Shown: positions 8,801 through 17,768, counted from the stretch's first letter. The stretch is DNA of 64,000 nucleotides from Flavobacterium paronense (GCF_030409795.1 NZ_JAUFQN010000019.1:1798001-1862000), one strand, 5' to 3'. Notes: generated by a model not told the origin, from the sequence alone. Numbers and translations: made by a program.

Positions 8801-8927
8801 AATGTCAATTGCAAAAAATCAATTTCAAATTTAAAACTAAATAAATACAATTTGATTGGTATTGATATTGATTTTTGATATTGTCATTGATATTAATTTT
8901 TGATATTGATTTTTGCAATTGACATTG
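8801..8927. repeat. Inverted copies of a CAATGTCAATTGCAAAAATCAAT repeat
   Basis: The gap between def and the DUF5606 gene is built of short words (AATGTCAATT, ATTGATATTGAT, TTTTTGATATTG). The arms 8801-8823 and 8905-8927 are reverse complements over about 22 bases, differing by one base in an A run, so the whole gap can fold into a long AT-rich hairpin with repeat units in the loop. The same word family occurs at 60185-60340. Confidence 0.7.
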
Positions 8928-8937
8928 TTATTGAAAA

Positions 8938-9525
8938 CTACCTTCCTTTTTTATTGGCAAATTTCATTCTGTAATCCGGAAAAGCTTTGCCATCCATGAT
9001 ATTTTGTAACTTCTTTTTAATGAGTGTTTTCTTCAAGGTTGAAATTTTATCGGTAAACAAAACGCCTTCAATATGATCGTATTCATGTTGGATAACACGC
9101 GCAATCAAACCATCGAACACTTCTGTCTTTTTGTTGAAATTTTCATCACAATATTCAATAGTTATTCTTTCGTTGCGATAGACATCTTCGCGAACATCGG
9201 GAATGCTTAGGCAGCCTTCATTGAAACTCCATTCTTCGCCGTCTTCGAGCAGCATTTTGGCATTAATAAAAGTTTGCTTGAAATTCTTTAATTGCTGTTG
9301 CTCTTCCTTTGTCAACTCTTTACTGTCACTAAAAGGCTCCGTATCAATAATAAACAATCGAATTGGCAAACCTACTTGTGGTGCAGCTAATCCAACACCA
9401 TAAGCGTTGTACATGGTATCATACATATTGGCAATAATGGCAGAAAGATTAGGATAATCTGGAGAAATCTCTTCGCCAACTTGTCGCAAAACCGGCTCAC
9501 CATAACCGTAAATAGGAATAATCAT
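8938..9525 (-). CDS. def: Peptide deformylase
   Basis: The 195-residue enzyme removes the formyl group from the N-terminal methionine of new proteins. All three metal-site motifs are present: GVGLAAPQVG at 43-52, EGCLSIP at 103-109 with ligand C105, and QHEYDH at 146-151 with ligands H147 and H151 and catalytic E148. An insertion between the first two motifs (EPFSDSKELTKEEQQQ) makes it slightly longer than E. coli Def and is common in Bacteroidota. It lies 30 bases downstream of ruvX on the same strand, so NlpE/META lipoprotein, ruvX and def could form one operon. Confidence 0.96.
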   Translation of the reverse strand: MIIPIYGYGEPVLRQVGEEISPDYPNLSAIIANMYDTMYNAYGVGLAAPQVGLPIRLFIIDTEPFSDSKELTKEEQQQLKNFKQTFINAKMLLEDGEEWSFNEGCLSIPDVREDVYRNERITIEYCDENFNKKTEVFDGLIARVIQHEYDHIEGVLFTDKISTLKKTLIKKKLQNIMDGKAFPDYRMKFANKKGR

Positions 9526-9555
9526 TTTTTATTTTTTTTTGCAAAAATAAGGAAA

Positions 9556-9972
9556 TTAAATCATTTTACGTGTCAGATAATCTTGAAGTAAAATAGTGGC
9601 TGCAATTTCATCTACTAATGCTTTGTTTTGACGTTGTTTCTTTTTTAATCCACTTTCAATCATCGTTTGAAAAGCCATTTTAGAAGTAAAACGTTCATCT
9701 ACTCGTTCTATTTTCATATTGGGAAAAGCAGTTTTAAAATCGGAAATAAATTTTTCGATAATCGGAGTACTTTCAGATGGCTGCCCATTCATTTGTTTTG
9801 GTTCGCCAATAAGTACTTTGGAAACGTTTTCTTTTGAAAAATAAGTAGTTAAAAAAGCAATCGCGGTTTCCGATGGAATCGTTGTCAATCCAGACGCAAT
9901 AATTTGCAACTCGTCGGTTACGGCGATTCCAGTTCGTTTTATTCCATAATCAATGGCGAGAATTCTTGACAT
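9556..9972 (-). CDS. ruvX: Holliday junction resolvase-like nuclease RuvX/YqgF
   Basis: A 138-residue RNase H-fold protein. MSRILAIDYGIKRTGIA places the first catalytic aspartate at residue 7, VLIGEPKQMNG is the second strand, and VDERFTSKMA with KALVDEIAATILLQDYL supplies the further acidic residues (E in DERF, D in VDEIA). YqgF/RuvX proteins process 5' ends of pre-16S rRNA and have been described as Holliday junction resolvases; either role fits. Its stop lies 30 bases before def and its start 6 bases after the end of the lipoprotein gene, which indicates co-transcription. Confidence 0.93.
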   Translation of the reverse strand: MSRILAIDYGIKRTGIAVTDELQIIASGLTTIPSETAIAFLTTYFSKENVSKVLIGEPKQMNGQPSESTPIIEKFISDFKTAFPNMKIERVDERFTSKMAFQTMIESGLKKKQRQNKALVDEIAATILLQDYLTRKMI

Positions 9973-9978
9973 TTATTT

Positions 9979-10869
9979 TTATTTTATGACTTCAAACTTA
10001 GCCAGTTGTTTTTTATCTGCTCCAAACAAAATTAATATTTCATTTTCTAATTTATAACTGTTTGTTTCAGCTAATGTTGTAAAAAAGTAGCTTTCCAATT
10101 CCGCATCGGCGCAATCCATTTTGTTGGAAACTATTCCAGAAAAAGTCAAGCTAGTAGATGATGGCATTACATAATGACCAAGAATATTATTGCAGCCCGA
10201 AAGCGCAACAAATCTACCGTCTTTTGAATTAAGTTTCATATAATAAACGTTTTTACCTTTTTGAGCTGCTTTTATTTTACGCAATGAAACTAATTTCCAT
10301 TTGGTTCCAGCCAAAGGATATTTTCCCACAGCAGGATTAACCTTTTCGATTACAGTTGTAGTAATGATTCTGCTATCCAAATCAACTGTTACTTTACTTT
10401 CTTCGGCTGTTTCAATAGCTGAAGTGTCTATAGCCTGCTTTGATAAAACGTAGTCTTCGGCTAAATTCCCACTGATTTTTTTACCTGAAATATCAAGTTG
10501 TATTAATTTATTTTCTGCAACAAAATATTGATTTGGTCCATTTTTTATATCCGTCAATACAATAATATTCCCTTTTTTATTCCATGTAAAATGTCCTTTT
10601 TGCACAAATACTTTATCTCCTTTTCCCTGATACTTTGTTTTAATAGAAAAGGTGCCATTTTCATTGATTGCAATCTCAGTATCCAAACCTTGACAGTCGG
10701 CACAAGGTAAAATTCCTTTGTAAGTTCCAATGTAATCTAACGAATTTTTAGCATTGTGAGAATTTAAAACTTCGTTCTTAATAGAATCAGTTTTTGAATC
10801 AGCTTTATTTTTTGATTGCTGTTGACAGCTAAACAGACAAACAAAAATAAGAAGTAATATATATTTCAT
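9979..10869 (-). CDS. NlpE-META domain lipoprotein
   Basis: I start this gene at the ATG ending at 10869, which gives 296 residues and a good lipoprotein signal (MKYILLLIFVCLFSC, lipid cysteine at 15); the upstream ATG at 10899 would put ten extra polar residues before it. Domain 1 is NlpE-like (YIGTYKGILPCADCQG, with the CxxC motif), as in the E. coli envelope stress sensor of copper and surface contact. Domain 2 is META/HslJ-like (LAGTKWKLVSL, RFVALSGCNNILGHY), a small beta barrel found in envelope proteins. It probably acts at the outer membrane in envelope homeostasis. A role in signalling is inference, because no Cpx system is in the window. Confidence 0.85.
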   Translation of the reverse strand: MKYILLLIFVCLFSCQQQSKNKADSKTDSIKNEVLNSHNAKNSLDYIGTYKGILPCADCQGLDTEIAINENGTFSIKTKYQGKGDKVFVQKGHFTWNKKGNIIVLTDIKNGPNQYFVAENKLIQLDISGKKISGNLAEDYVLSKQAIDTSAIETAEESKVTVDLDSRIITTTVIEKVNPAVGKYPLAGTKWKLVSLRKIKAAQKGKNVYYMKLNSKDGRFVALSGCNNILGHYVMPSSTSLTFSGIVSNKMDCADAELESYFFTTLAETNSYKLENEILILFGADKKQLAKFEVIK

Positions 10870-10956
10870 AGCATCAATATTAAGTTTCAAAAATATCAAA
10901 TCAATTCATAAGTTAAAGTTAAATAAAATGCATTTTTACCAATCGTCTAAAAAAGG

Positions 10957-10964
10957 TATCTTTG
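10957..10964 (+). promoter_or_regulatory. Flavobacterial -7 box for dapD
   Basis: TATCTTTG fits TAnnTTTG exactly and lies 19 bases before the dapD ATG, predicting a leader of about 12-15 bases. No firm -33 element is seen. Confidence 0.5.
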
Positions 10965-10983
10965 CTCTTCAAACTAAAAAGCC

Positions 10984-11799
10984 ATGAATAATTTACAATC
11001 CATCATTGAAAAAGCTTGGGATAACCGAGAATTATTAAAAGACGAAGCTACGCTAAAAACCATTCGAGAAGTTATTGCATTACTTGATTCAGGTACATTG
11101 CGAGTTGCTGAACCAACTGCTCACGGTTGGCAAGTAAACGAATGGGTTAAAAAAGCGGTCGTGATGTATTTCCCGATTCAGAAAATGGAAACCTGGGAAG
11201 CCGGAATTTTTGAATATCACGATAAAATGTTGCTAAAAACCGGTTATGCCGAAAAAGGAATCCGCGTGGTTCCACCAGCAACAGCTCGTTATGGTGCTTA
11301 CATTTCTAAAGGCGTTATTTTGATGCCAAGTTATGTAAATATTGGAGCTTATGTAGATGAAGGGACAATGGTTGATACATGGGCGACCGTTGGAAGCTGT
11401 GCCCAAATTGGCAAAAATGTACACCTTTCCGGTGGTGTTGGAATTGGTGGCGTGTTAGAACCTTTACAAGCAGCACCAGTTATTATCGAAGATGGTGCTT
11501 TTATTGGTTCACGTTGCATAGTAGTTGAAGGTGTTCGTGTCGAAAAAGAAGCGGTTCTTGGTGCTAATGTTTGTCTGACTGCATCAACTAAAATCATTGA
11601 TGTTACGGGAAGTGAACCTATAGAATATAAAGGATTTGTTCCAGCTCGTTCTGTAGTAATTCCGGGAAGTTATACTAAGAAATTTGCTGCCGGCGATTTT
11701 CAAGTTCCGTGTGCTTTAATTATTGGAACACGCAAACCTTCAACCGATTTAAAAACATCACTTAACGATGCTTTGAGAGAATATGATGTAGCGGTTTAA
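10984..11799 (+). CDS. dapD: Tetrahydrodipicolinate N-succinyltransferase
   Basis: The 271-residue protein is full length for DapD, which transfers succinyl from succinyl-CoA to tetrahydrodipicolinate in lysine and meso-diaminopimelate synthesis. The central part (about residues 100-215) shows the hexapeptide left-handed beta helix (VIIEDGAFIGSRCIVVEGVRVEKEAVLGANV), and VLEPLQAAPVIIEDG and RSVVIPGS are family signatures. The enzyme works as a cytoplasmic trimer. It is a single-gene unit with its own promoter and a terminator shared with the convergent glycosyltransferase. Confidence 0.96.
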   Translation: MNNLQSIIEKAWDNRELLKDEATLKTIREVIALLDSGTLRVAEPTAHGWQVNEWVKKAVVMYFPIQKMETWEAGIFEYHDKMLLKTGYAEKGIRVVPPATARYGAYISKGVILMPSYVNIGAYVDEGTMVDTWATVGSCAQIGKNVHLSGGVGIGGVLEPLQAAPVIIEDGAFIGSRCIVVEGVRVEKEAVLGANVCLTASTKIIDVTGSEPIEYKGFVPARSVVIPGSYTKKFAAGDFQVPCALIIGTRKPSTDLKTSLNDALREYDVAV

Positions 11800-11820
11800 A
11801 CCGATACTTTTTTACATAAT

Positions 11821-11864
11821 AAAATCTATGAACTTATTGCTTGTTTAGCGAGTTCATAGATTTT
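11821..11864. terminator. Bidirectional terminator between dapD and GT4
   Basis: AAAATCTATGAACT pairs perfectly with AGTTCATAGATTTT (14 bp, 16-base loop) with a T run after it on the plus strand. It includes the stop codon and last codons of the minus-strand glycosyltransferase, so the final residues of that protein are encoded inside the hairpin. Confidence 0.85.
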
Positions 11865-12941
11865 TTTTATTTGATTCTCCTGAAGATAATTTTCGATAAT
11901 ATGATTTCGTCCTTTGATTCCCATTTCTTTTGCCTTTTCCGGTTTTTCCAAAAGTTGAATCATAAAATCTGCCATTCCATTTTCATCTTTTTCAGCAACC
12001 AAAAAGCCTGTTTGACCATGAATGACTGCCTCTTTTATACCACCATGCAACGTACTAACAACAGGAAGCCCTGATGCACTGGCTTCTAGAATACCCACTG
12101 GAGTTCCTTCCATATCACCATTAGGAGCTGTGATTGAATGCTGAACAAAAGCCAGAGAAGTTTTCATTAAATTGGCTACTTCTTCTGAATTAAGTATTCC
12201 GGTAAAAACCACGGAGTTATTTAAATTCAACTCATCAACTAGTTTTTCACATTTTAAAAAAAGATCTGATTTTCCTCCAACCATTACTAATTTGGTTTCA
12301 GGAAATTTTTGCAGCACTTTATAAAATGCTTTTATTGTGTGTAATGGTCCTTTTTTTTCTGTGAAGCGTCCAACTGCAATAAAATTATTTCTCTCTAAAG
12401 TACTTTCTTCAGGTTTAAATTTAAAGGAATTTACACCACACGGAATCACTCTTATTTTTTCTTCATTTGCACCTAAAGCTATCAATTTTTGTTTCATATC
12501 CTGAGAAACAGGAAGAATGTAAGAAGCGTAGTCAAAAAGCTTTTTGTATTTGCTGCGGTATTCGTTTATCAGTTTAATATCAGTGGCATCATGTCCATGA
12601 AAAATTACAAGTAAAGGAATGTTCAGACTTTTGCAAACAGGCATAAGATGAGACGCAGGCATTCCGTAATTTGCCAAAACAACGTCAATTTTGTTATCGA
12701 TAAGGTATTTTTTTACACCATAATTTCCAAAAAAATTATTCCTTCCGACAAATCCTTTTACGATTTTATGAAGCAACCAGAAAAACTTCGAATTCAATAA
12801 TTTGCCGTCTTCCTTTTTTTCAGGAAGTCTTCCACTGTAAAGGGTATAAACATCTGCCAGTTTTGAAAATTCAGCAATTTGGTCCCGAATAAAAGTTTCG
12901 GAGTATGCATTTCGACTGGAACGAGTTATACAAATACGCAT
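11826..12941 (-). CDS. Glycosyltransferase family 4
   Basis: A 371-residue GT-B fold enzyme. The C-terminal half shows the GT4 donor-site pattern: FIAVGRFTEKKGP, then NGDMEGTPVGILEASASGLPVV, where the E...E (EX7E-like) motif contacts the nucleotide sugar. The N-terminal acceptor domain has HGHDATDIK. There are no membrane segments, so it is peripheral or cytoplasmic. Together with two GT2 genes and a Stealth gene it forms a small surface-glycan group. The sugars added cannot be inferred. It ends inside the bidirectional terminator shared with dapD and starts 13 bases after the neighbouring GT2 stop. Confidence 0.88.
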   Translation of the reverse strand: MRICITRSSRNAYSETFIRDQIAEFSKLADVYTLYSGRLPEKKEDGKLLNSKFFWLLHKIVKGFVGRNNFFGNYGVKKYLIDNKIDVVLANYGMPASHLMPVCKSLNIPLLVIFHGHDATDIKLINEYRSKYKKLFDYASYILPVSQDMKQKLIALGANEEKIRVIPCGVNSFKFKPEESTLERNNFIAVGRFTEKKGPLHTIKAFYKVLQKFPETKLVMVGGKSDLFLKCEKLVDELNLNNSVVFTGILNSEEVANLMKTSLAFVQHSITAPNGDMEGTPVGILEASASGLPVVSTLHGGIKEAVIHGQTGFLVAEKDENGMADFMIQLLEKPEKAKEMGIKGRNHIIENYLQENQIKKIYELAKQAISS

Positions 12942-12954
12942 AAGTAAGTCTTTA

Positions 12955-13770
12955 TTAAATATTAGAATCTATTCCGATTGGCGTTTTAATCACTTTATTT
13001 TTTCGAGTGTTAGCTCTTATATCGTAATTCTTCTTCCAAGTTTCTTTATTCACATAACCACGCTTGTGATCAAGATGTACACAAATAGCAGAATATCTAA
13101 TTTGTTTGGATTTCAATCCTTTATTAAATAATCTTTCCCCTAATTCTCGGTCTTGACCACCGTATTGCATTTCCTGATTGAACCCGTTGACATCAACCAA
13201 ATCCCTTTTCCAGCCCGAAGAATTATGACCATTCCAAGAAGCATTTGTTGGTGTTATGAAATTCAGAATTTTGGCAGAAATTCCGGAAGCAATGAATTTT
13301 ATATTTTTACCGCTTGATTTTAATCCCTGTGATTTAAGCCAATTCAAATTGAAACAGTTTTGAGCAATGATATCTTCTTTAGTAATCGCTTTTGAAATAT
13401 CCATCGGCAATTTGTAATAGCCGCCAGAAAGGAAATAACCTTGTTCTCTATAATCAATATGAACTTGAACAAAATCTGCTCTCGGTATGCAATCGCCATC
13501 CGTAAAAATTAAATAATCAGCGGTAGAAGCAATAATTGCTTTGTTGAGAATTTGCGATTTCTGAAAACCATTATCTTCTTGCCAAACGTGAATTATCGGA
13601 ATGGATATTTCGGCACGTAATCTGTCAATTAAGACTTTCGTAGCTTCACGCGAACCATCATCGGCAATGATAATTTCAAAATCTTTGAACGTTTGCACAC
13701 TAAAACCTATAATGGTTTTTTCGAGCCAATCTTCTGAATTATACGTACTAAAAATAACCGATGCTGTCAT
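12955..13770 (-). CDS. Glycosyltransferase family 2 (copy A)
   Basis: The 271-residue protein starts with the GT-A Rossmann pattern FSTYNSEDWLEKTI, followed by IIADDGS and the metal-binding TDGDCIP. The C-terminal part has GGQDRELGERL, the galactosyltransferase-type C-terminal (7C-like) motif that binds acceptor and metal. It is clearly paralogous to the gene just upstream (13792-14604): both share WQEDxGF, LSGGYxKLPM, WNGHNSSG and QIRYSAIC.HLDH blocks. The duplication is tandem, with only 21 bases between the genes. The product is probably a polysaccharide-building enzyme working at the cytoplasmic face of the membrane. Confidence 0.88.
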   Translation of the reverse strand: MTASVIFSTYNSEDWLEKTIIGFSVQTFKDFEIIIADDGSREATKVLIDRLRAEISIPIIHVWQEDNGFQKSQILNKAIIASTADYLIFTDGDCIPRADFVQVHIDYREQGYFLSGGYYKLPMDISKAITKEDIIAQNCFNLNWLKSQGLKSSGKNIKFIASGISAKILNFITPTNASWNGHNSSGWKRDLVDVNGFNQEMQYGGQDRELGERLFNKGLKSKQIRYSAICVHLDHKRGYVNKETWKKNYDIRANTRKNKVIKTPIGIDSNI

Positions 13771-13791
13771 GCTGTAAAATTACATATTATT

Positions 13792-14604
13792 TTAATGTTT
13801 ATCTATTCCCAATTCAATTCGGGTAATTTTATTCTTTTTATTGAATTTTCGAACTTCCAGATTACAGGCAACTTTTTCGGGGTTTACATAATTTCTAGAA
13901 TGATCTAAATGCAAACAAATTGCACTGTATCGAATTTGCTTCGAAAACAATCCTAAATTAAATAAGCGTTCGCCCATTTCCCTGTCTTCTCCACCATAAT
14001 CTAACAATTCATTAAAACCATTTATTGCCAAAATATCCGCTTTAAATCCGGAAGAATTATGTCCGTTCCAGGAACGTTTTGTTGGCGTTATCCAATTCAT
14101 AAAACCAGCAAAATAGCGATTATGAACAAGTTTGGTTATTTTGAAATTGAGTTTCAACCCTTGCTTTTTAAGCCATGAAGCATCAAAACATTTTTGGGAA
14201 AGAATAACTTCGTCTGAAATAACTTTTGAAATAGTCATCGGAAGTTTAAAATAGCCTCCGGAAAGGAAATAGCCTTTTTCTTTTTGCTTAAGATGATTGG
14301 CAACAAAATCTTTCCTCGGAATGCAATCACCATCGGTAAACAATAAATAATCCGAATTTGATTTTAGAATGGCTGAGTTTAGAATTCGGCATTTTCTGAA
14401 ACCTTTATCTTCTTGCCAAACGTGAAGTATCGGATATTTAAATTTGTCTTTGAACGATTCGATAACCGCTTTGGTTTTAGTGGTTGAACCATCATCAGCA
14501 ACTATAATCTCAAAATCATTTTCAGTTTGAATAGTATAGCCAAGCAACACCTTGTGCAACCATTCTTCTGAATTGTAAGTCGAGATAATTATGGACAACT
14601 TCAT
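13792..14604 (-). CDS. Glycosyltransferase family 2 (copy B)
   Basis: Paralogue of copy A. I choose the ATG ending at 14604 (MKLSIIISTYNSEEWL), because the protein then begins just like copy A; an ATG three codons earlier is possible. Motifs: VADDGST, TDGDCIPRKDF, LSGGYFKLPM, WNGHNSSGFKADIL and GGEDREMGERL. The last differs from copy A by Glu for Gln, so both carry the acidic residue needed in the DRE/EDRE pair. At 270 residues it is the same length as copy A. It is probably the first gene of the three-gene transferase unit, transcribed away from the divergent Stealth gene. Confidence 0.88.
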   Translation of the reverse strand: MKLSIIISTYNSEEWLHKVLLGYTIQTENDFEIIVADDGSTTKTKAVIESFKDKFKYPILHVWQEDKGFRKCRILNSAILKSNSDYLLFTDGDCIPRKDFVANHLKQKEKGYFLSGGYFKLPMTISKVISDEVILSQKCFDASWLKKQGLKLNFKITKLVHNRYFAGFMNWITPTKRSWNGHNSSGFKADILAINGFNELLDYGGEDREMGERLFNLGLFSKQIRYSAICLHLDHSRNYVNPEKVACNLEVRKFNKKNKITRIELGIDKH

Positions 14605-14717
14605 ACTATACAAACATAAAGAATAAATTGGATTTTAAGCAAAAGTAACCTTATCGTTTTTGGAGTAAGAAAAAAAAGCTAATTTTACCAAAATGCTCAA
14701 GTAAAGTATATAAATTA

Positions 14718-14725
14718 TAACTTTG
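14718..14725 (+). promoter_or_regulatory. Possible -7 box for the Stealth gene
   Basis: TAACTTTG matches TAnnTTTG and lies 34 bases before the ATG at 14760, in the 155-base divergent gap. The -33 element is not clear. Confidence 0.4.
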
Positions 14726-14759
14726 CTTTTTATATAATTAACAAATATGAATAGGTTAA

Positions 14760-15737
14760 ATGACAAATCATTTAAAAAATAATTTTGAAATTGATGCTGT
14801 TATTGCATGGGTAGATGGAAATGACGAAAAACACAAAAAAAAACTAGCGCAATACATAGAAGATAAATCATTGCTAAAATCAAAAGGGTTTTTAACTCGA
14901 TTTAATGAGGTAAACGAAATTGAATATTGCGTCAAATCAATCCGAAAGTTTGCACCGTATATCAGAACAATTTACATTGTCACAGATGAACAAACTCCTT
15001 CTTTTCTGAAAGACAATCTTGATAAGTCTGAATTTCATGATATAAAAATTATTGACCACAAAGATATTTTTAAAGGGTATCTAGAATATTTACCAACTTT
15101 TAATTGTTATCCTATTGAAACTTTATTATTTAGAATACCAAATCTAGCTGAGCATTTTATTTACTTCAATGACGATATGTTTTTGATAAATGAAACCAAA
15201 TCAACTGATTTCTTTACCTCAGATGGGTTTCCTATTCTAAGAGGAAAATGGGCAGCTATTGAAAATAGTGGTTTTAAAGATTTTCTAAAATCAATAGGAC
15301 TCAAAAAGAAAAGAATTTCTAAGATAACTTATAAAAAAGCTCATGAGAATTCGTCTAAAATATTGGGGATTAAAAAATACTTCAAATTAAATCATACACC
15401 TTTCCCAATCCGAAAATCAGTTTTTAGTGATTATTTCAGCAAAAATGAAACCATTCTTAGAGATAATATTAGACACCGTTTTAGAGTGCCGACATTCTTT
15501 ATGGTTCAAGCACATGCAGCTCATTTAGAAATTTTAAATCAAACGTATCTATCAAAAAAAGAGTATAGTTTAGTACACTTTGGCTCAACCGAAAAATCTT
15601 TGAGTATAATAAAATGGAAGCTTTTTTGGGGACAAAAGAGATTAAAGAAACTGTTTTTAAACATTCAAAATTTGGATATGTATTCGGAAAAGAAGCTAAA
15701 TTATATACTCAATTGGTTTAATGACTTATACAAATAA
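14760..15737 (+). CDS. Stealth family hexose-1-phosphate transferase
   Basis: The 325-residue protein shows the conserved regions of the Stealth family: CR1 IDAVIAWVDGND at 11-22, CR2 RTIYIVTDEQTP at 69-80, and IYFNDDMFLI at about 135-143 followed by the C-terminal HFGSTEKS segment. Stealth proteins transfer sugar-1-phosphate from UDP-sugars, building phosphodiester-linked surface polysaccharides (as in meningococcal capsule synthesis and the GlcNAc phosphotransferase of animals). In context with three glycosyltransferases it suggests a phosphate-containing surface glycan. A gene for export is not present. The AT content is slightly higher than its neighbours, in keeping with accessory glycan genes. 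Confidence 0.87.
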   Translation: MTNHLKNNFEIDAVIAWVDGNDEKHKKKLAQYIEDKSLLKSKGFLTRFNEVNEIEYCVKSIRKFAPYIRTIYIVTDEQTPSFLKDNLDKSEFHDIKIIDHKDIFKGYLEYLPTFNCYPIETLLFRIPNLAEHFIYFNDDMFLINETKSTDFFTSDGFPILRGKWAAIENSGFKDFLKSIGLKKKRISKITYKKAHENSSKILGIKKYFKLNHTPFPIRKSVFSDYFSKNETILRDNIRHRFRVPTFFMVQAHAAHLEILNQTYLSKKEYSLVHFGSTEKSLSIIKWKLFWGQKRLKKLFLNIQNLDMYSEKKLNYILNWFNDLYK

Positions 15738-15763
15738 GCTTACCCTAAAAATTAAAAAACTTA

Positions 15764-16330
15764 ATGGATATAAATTCTGAAGTACACAAAGCATTCGAAG
15801 TCATACAAAATGGCGGCATCATCCTCTATCCTACTGATACCGTTTGGGGAATTGGCTGTGATGCGACCAATGCTGAAGCAGTGAAAAAGATTTACGCTTT
15901 GAAACAACGTGAAGAATCTAAAAGCATGATTGTACTAATGAATGGCGAAAAAATGATGTACAATGTTTTTAAAGAAATACCAGAAAACGCATGGCAAATC
16001 CTTGATTTATCGGAGAAACCAACCACTTTAATTTTGGATAATCCACGAAATGTTGCAGCCAATATTATTGCCGATGACAAAACGCTTGGTGTTAGAATAG
16101 TCAAAGAACCGTTTTGTTTCAAACTGATGGAACGCATGAAAAAGCCATTGGTTTCAACTTCGGCAAATATCTCAGGAATGTTTACTCCAAAATCTTTCAA
16201 AGAAATTAGTCCCGAAATTATAAAAGGTGTCGACTATGTAGTAAATTTGCACCACGAAAAAATTTGCGATAAACCGTCAACGATTATTAAGCTTTCGTTA
16301 GATAATCAGGTAAAAATTATTCGCAAGTAA
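15764..16330 (+). CDS. tsaC: Threonylcarbamoyl-AMP synthase (Sua5/YrdC family)
   Basis: The 188-residue single-domain protein carries the YrdC signatures LYPTDTVWGIGCDATN near the N-terminus and STSANISG toward the end. It makes L-threonylcarbamoyl-AMP from threonine, bicarbonate and ATP, the first step toward t6A at position 37 of ANN-decoding tRNAs. The C-terminal Sua5 domain is absent, so it is the short TsaC/YwlC form without extension. The gap to the CCA transferase gene is only 13 bases, which puts two tRNA maturation genes in one transcript. Confidence 0.9.
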   Translation: MDINSEVHKAFEVIQNGGIILYPTDTVWGIGCDATNAEAVKKIYALKQREESKSMIVLMNGEKMMYNVFKEIPENAWQILDLSEKPTTLILDNPRNVAANIIADDKTLGVRIVKEPFCFKLMERMKKPLVSTSANISGMFTPKSFKEISPEIIKGVDYVVNLHHEKICDKPSTIIKLSLDNQVKIIRK

Positions 16331-16343
16331 CTTATCATACTTA

Positions 16344-17768
16344 GTGTCAAAAAACTTCAAAATAGCATTAGATAATAAAATCTTTGAAATCATTTCAAAA
16401 GCATCTCAAGAACTTAACCTTGAAAGTTATGTGATTGGTGGTTTTGTTCGTGATTATTTGTTGCAGCGCGATTTCAAAAAAGATATTGATATTGTGGCCA
16501 TTGGCTCCGGAATTGATTTAGCTTTAAAGGTTTCCGAATTATTACCAAACAAACCCAAAGTTCAGGTTTTCAAAAATTATGGAACAGCAATGTTACGCTA
16601 CAAAGAAATTGACATTGAATTTGTTGGTGCCCGGAAAGAAAGCTATGCTGAACACAGCCGAAATCCAGTTGTAGAAAACGGAACTTTAGAAGACGATCAA
16701 AACCGTCGTGATTTTACGATTAATGCGTTGGCTTTTTCTTTGAATTCAACAAATTATGGCGAATTAATTGACCCATTTAATGGTTTGAGTGATTTAGAAA
16801 ACAAAATCATTAAAACACCTTTAAGTCCAGATATAACTTATTCTGATGATCCTTTACGGATGATGCGTGCGATTCGTTTTTCGACGCAATTAAATTTTGT
16901 AATTGAAGAACAATCATTAAAGGCAATAGAAAGAAATAAAGACCGAATCAAGATTATTTCCGGCGAACGAATTGTGGATGAATTGAACAAAATTCTATCC
17001 ACAGAAAAACCATCGATTGGCTTTTTACATTTATACAAAACCGGACTTTTAGATAGTATTCTTCCCGAATTGACAGCATTGAATAATGTGGAAGAAATTG
17101 AAGGACATACTCATAAAAACAATTTTTATCACACACTCGAAGTTGTTGATAATATTTGCCCGAATACCGATGATGTATGGCTTCGTTGGGCAGCTTTATT
17201 GCACGATATTGGAAAAGCACCAACCAAAAAATTCAATAAAAAACAAGGTTGGACCTTTCACGGACACGAATTCCTTGGCGGAAAAATGGTAAAGAAAATC
17301 TTCGAAAGATTGCACATGCCATTAAATCAAAAAATGAAATTTGTGGCCAAAATGGTAATGCTAAGTTCACGTCCAATAGTACTTTCAGAAGATATAGTTA
17401 CCGATTCGGCTGTACGTAGATTGGTTTTTGATGCCGGTGAAGATGTTGATAATTTGATGACACTGTGTGAGGCAGATATCACAACTAAAAATCCAACAAA
17501 ATTTAAAAAGTACCACAACAATTTTGACATTGTTCGACGTAAGATTATTGAAGTAGAAGAGCGTGACCATGTTCGTAATTTTCAGCCACCAATTTCGGGT
17601 GAAGAAATTATGGAAATCTTCAATTTAAAACCTTCCAGAGAAATCGGAGTTTTAAAAGAAGCTGTGAAAGAGGCTATTCTAGAAGGTGAAATTCCTAATG
17701 AATATCAATCCGCATATGATTTTGTTTTGGCGAAAGCCGAAAAATTAGGCTTAAAAAAAGTAACATAA
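16344..17768 (+). CDS. cca: CCA tRNA nucleotidyltransferase / poly(A) polymerase family, with HD domain
   Basis: The protein starts with GTG (474 residues). The nucleotidyltransferase core shows IGGFVRDYLLQRDFKKDIDI (residues 31-50; metal ligands in DID 47-49) and RRDFTINALAF, the typical neck. A head/neck domain (DDPLRMMRAIRFSTQL) follows, then an HD phosphohydrolase domain with LLHDIGKAPTKKF and HGHEFLGG. It adds CCA to tRNA 3' ends or polyadenylates RNA; the HD domain is typical of bacterial Cca forms with 2',3'-cyclic phosphodiesterase or phosphatase activity. The upstream tsaC makes a tRNA-processing role likely. No alternative ATG near the start fits the family better than the GTG. Confidence 0.92.
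   Translation: MSKNFKIALDNKIFEIISKASQELNLESYVIGGFVRDYLLQRDFKKDIDIVAIGSGIDLALKVSELLPNKPKVQVFKNYGTAMLRYKEIDIEFVGARKESYAEHSRNPVVENGTLEDDQNRRDFTINALAFSLNSTNYGELIDPFNGLSDLENKIIKTPLSPDITYSDDPLRMMRAIRFSTQLNFVIEEQSLKAIERNKDRIKIISGERIVDELNKILSTEKPSIGFLHLYKTGLLDSILPELTALNNVEEIEGHTHKNNFYHTLEVVDNICPNTDDVWLRWAALLHDIGKAPTKKFNKKQGWTFHGHEFLGGKMVKKIFERLHMPLNQKMKFVAKMVMLSSRPIVLSEDIVTDSAVRRLVFDAGEDVDNLMTLCEADITTKNPTKFKKYHNNFDIVRRKIIEVEERDHVRNFQPPISGEEIMEIFNLKPSREIGVLKEAVKEAILEGEIPNEYQSAYDFVLAKAEKLGLKKVT

Noticed and set aside
14747..14782. ATG at 14747 opening an 11-codon frame upstream of the Stealth start
   Set aside because: It stops after 11 codons and overlaps the Stealth start codon in another frame; no sign of coding use.
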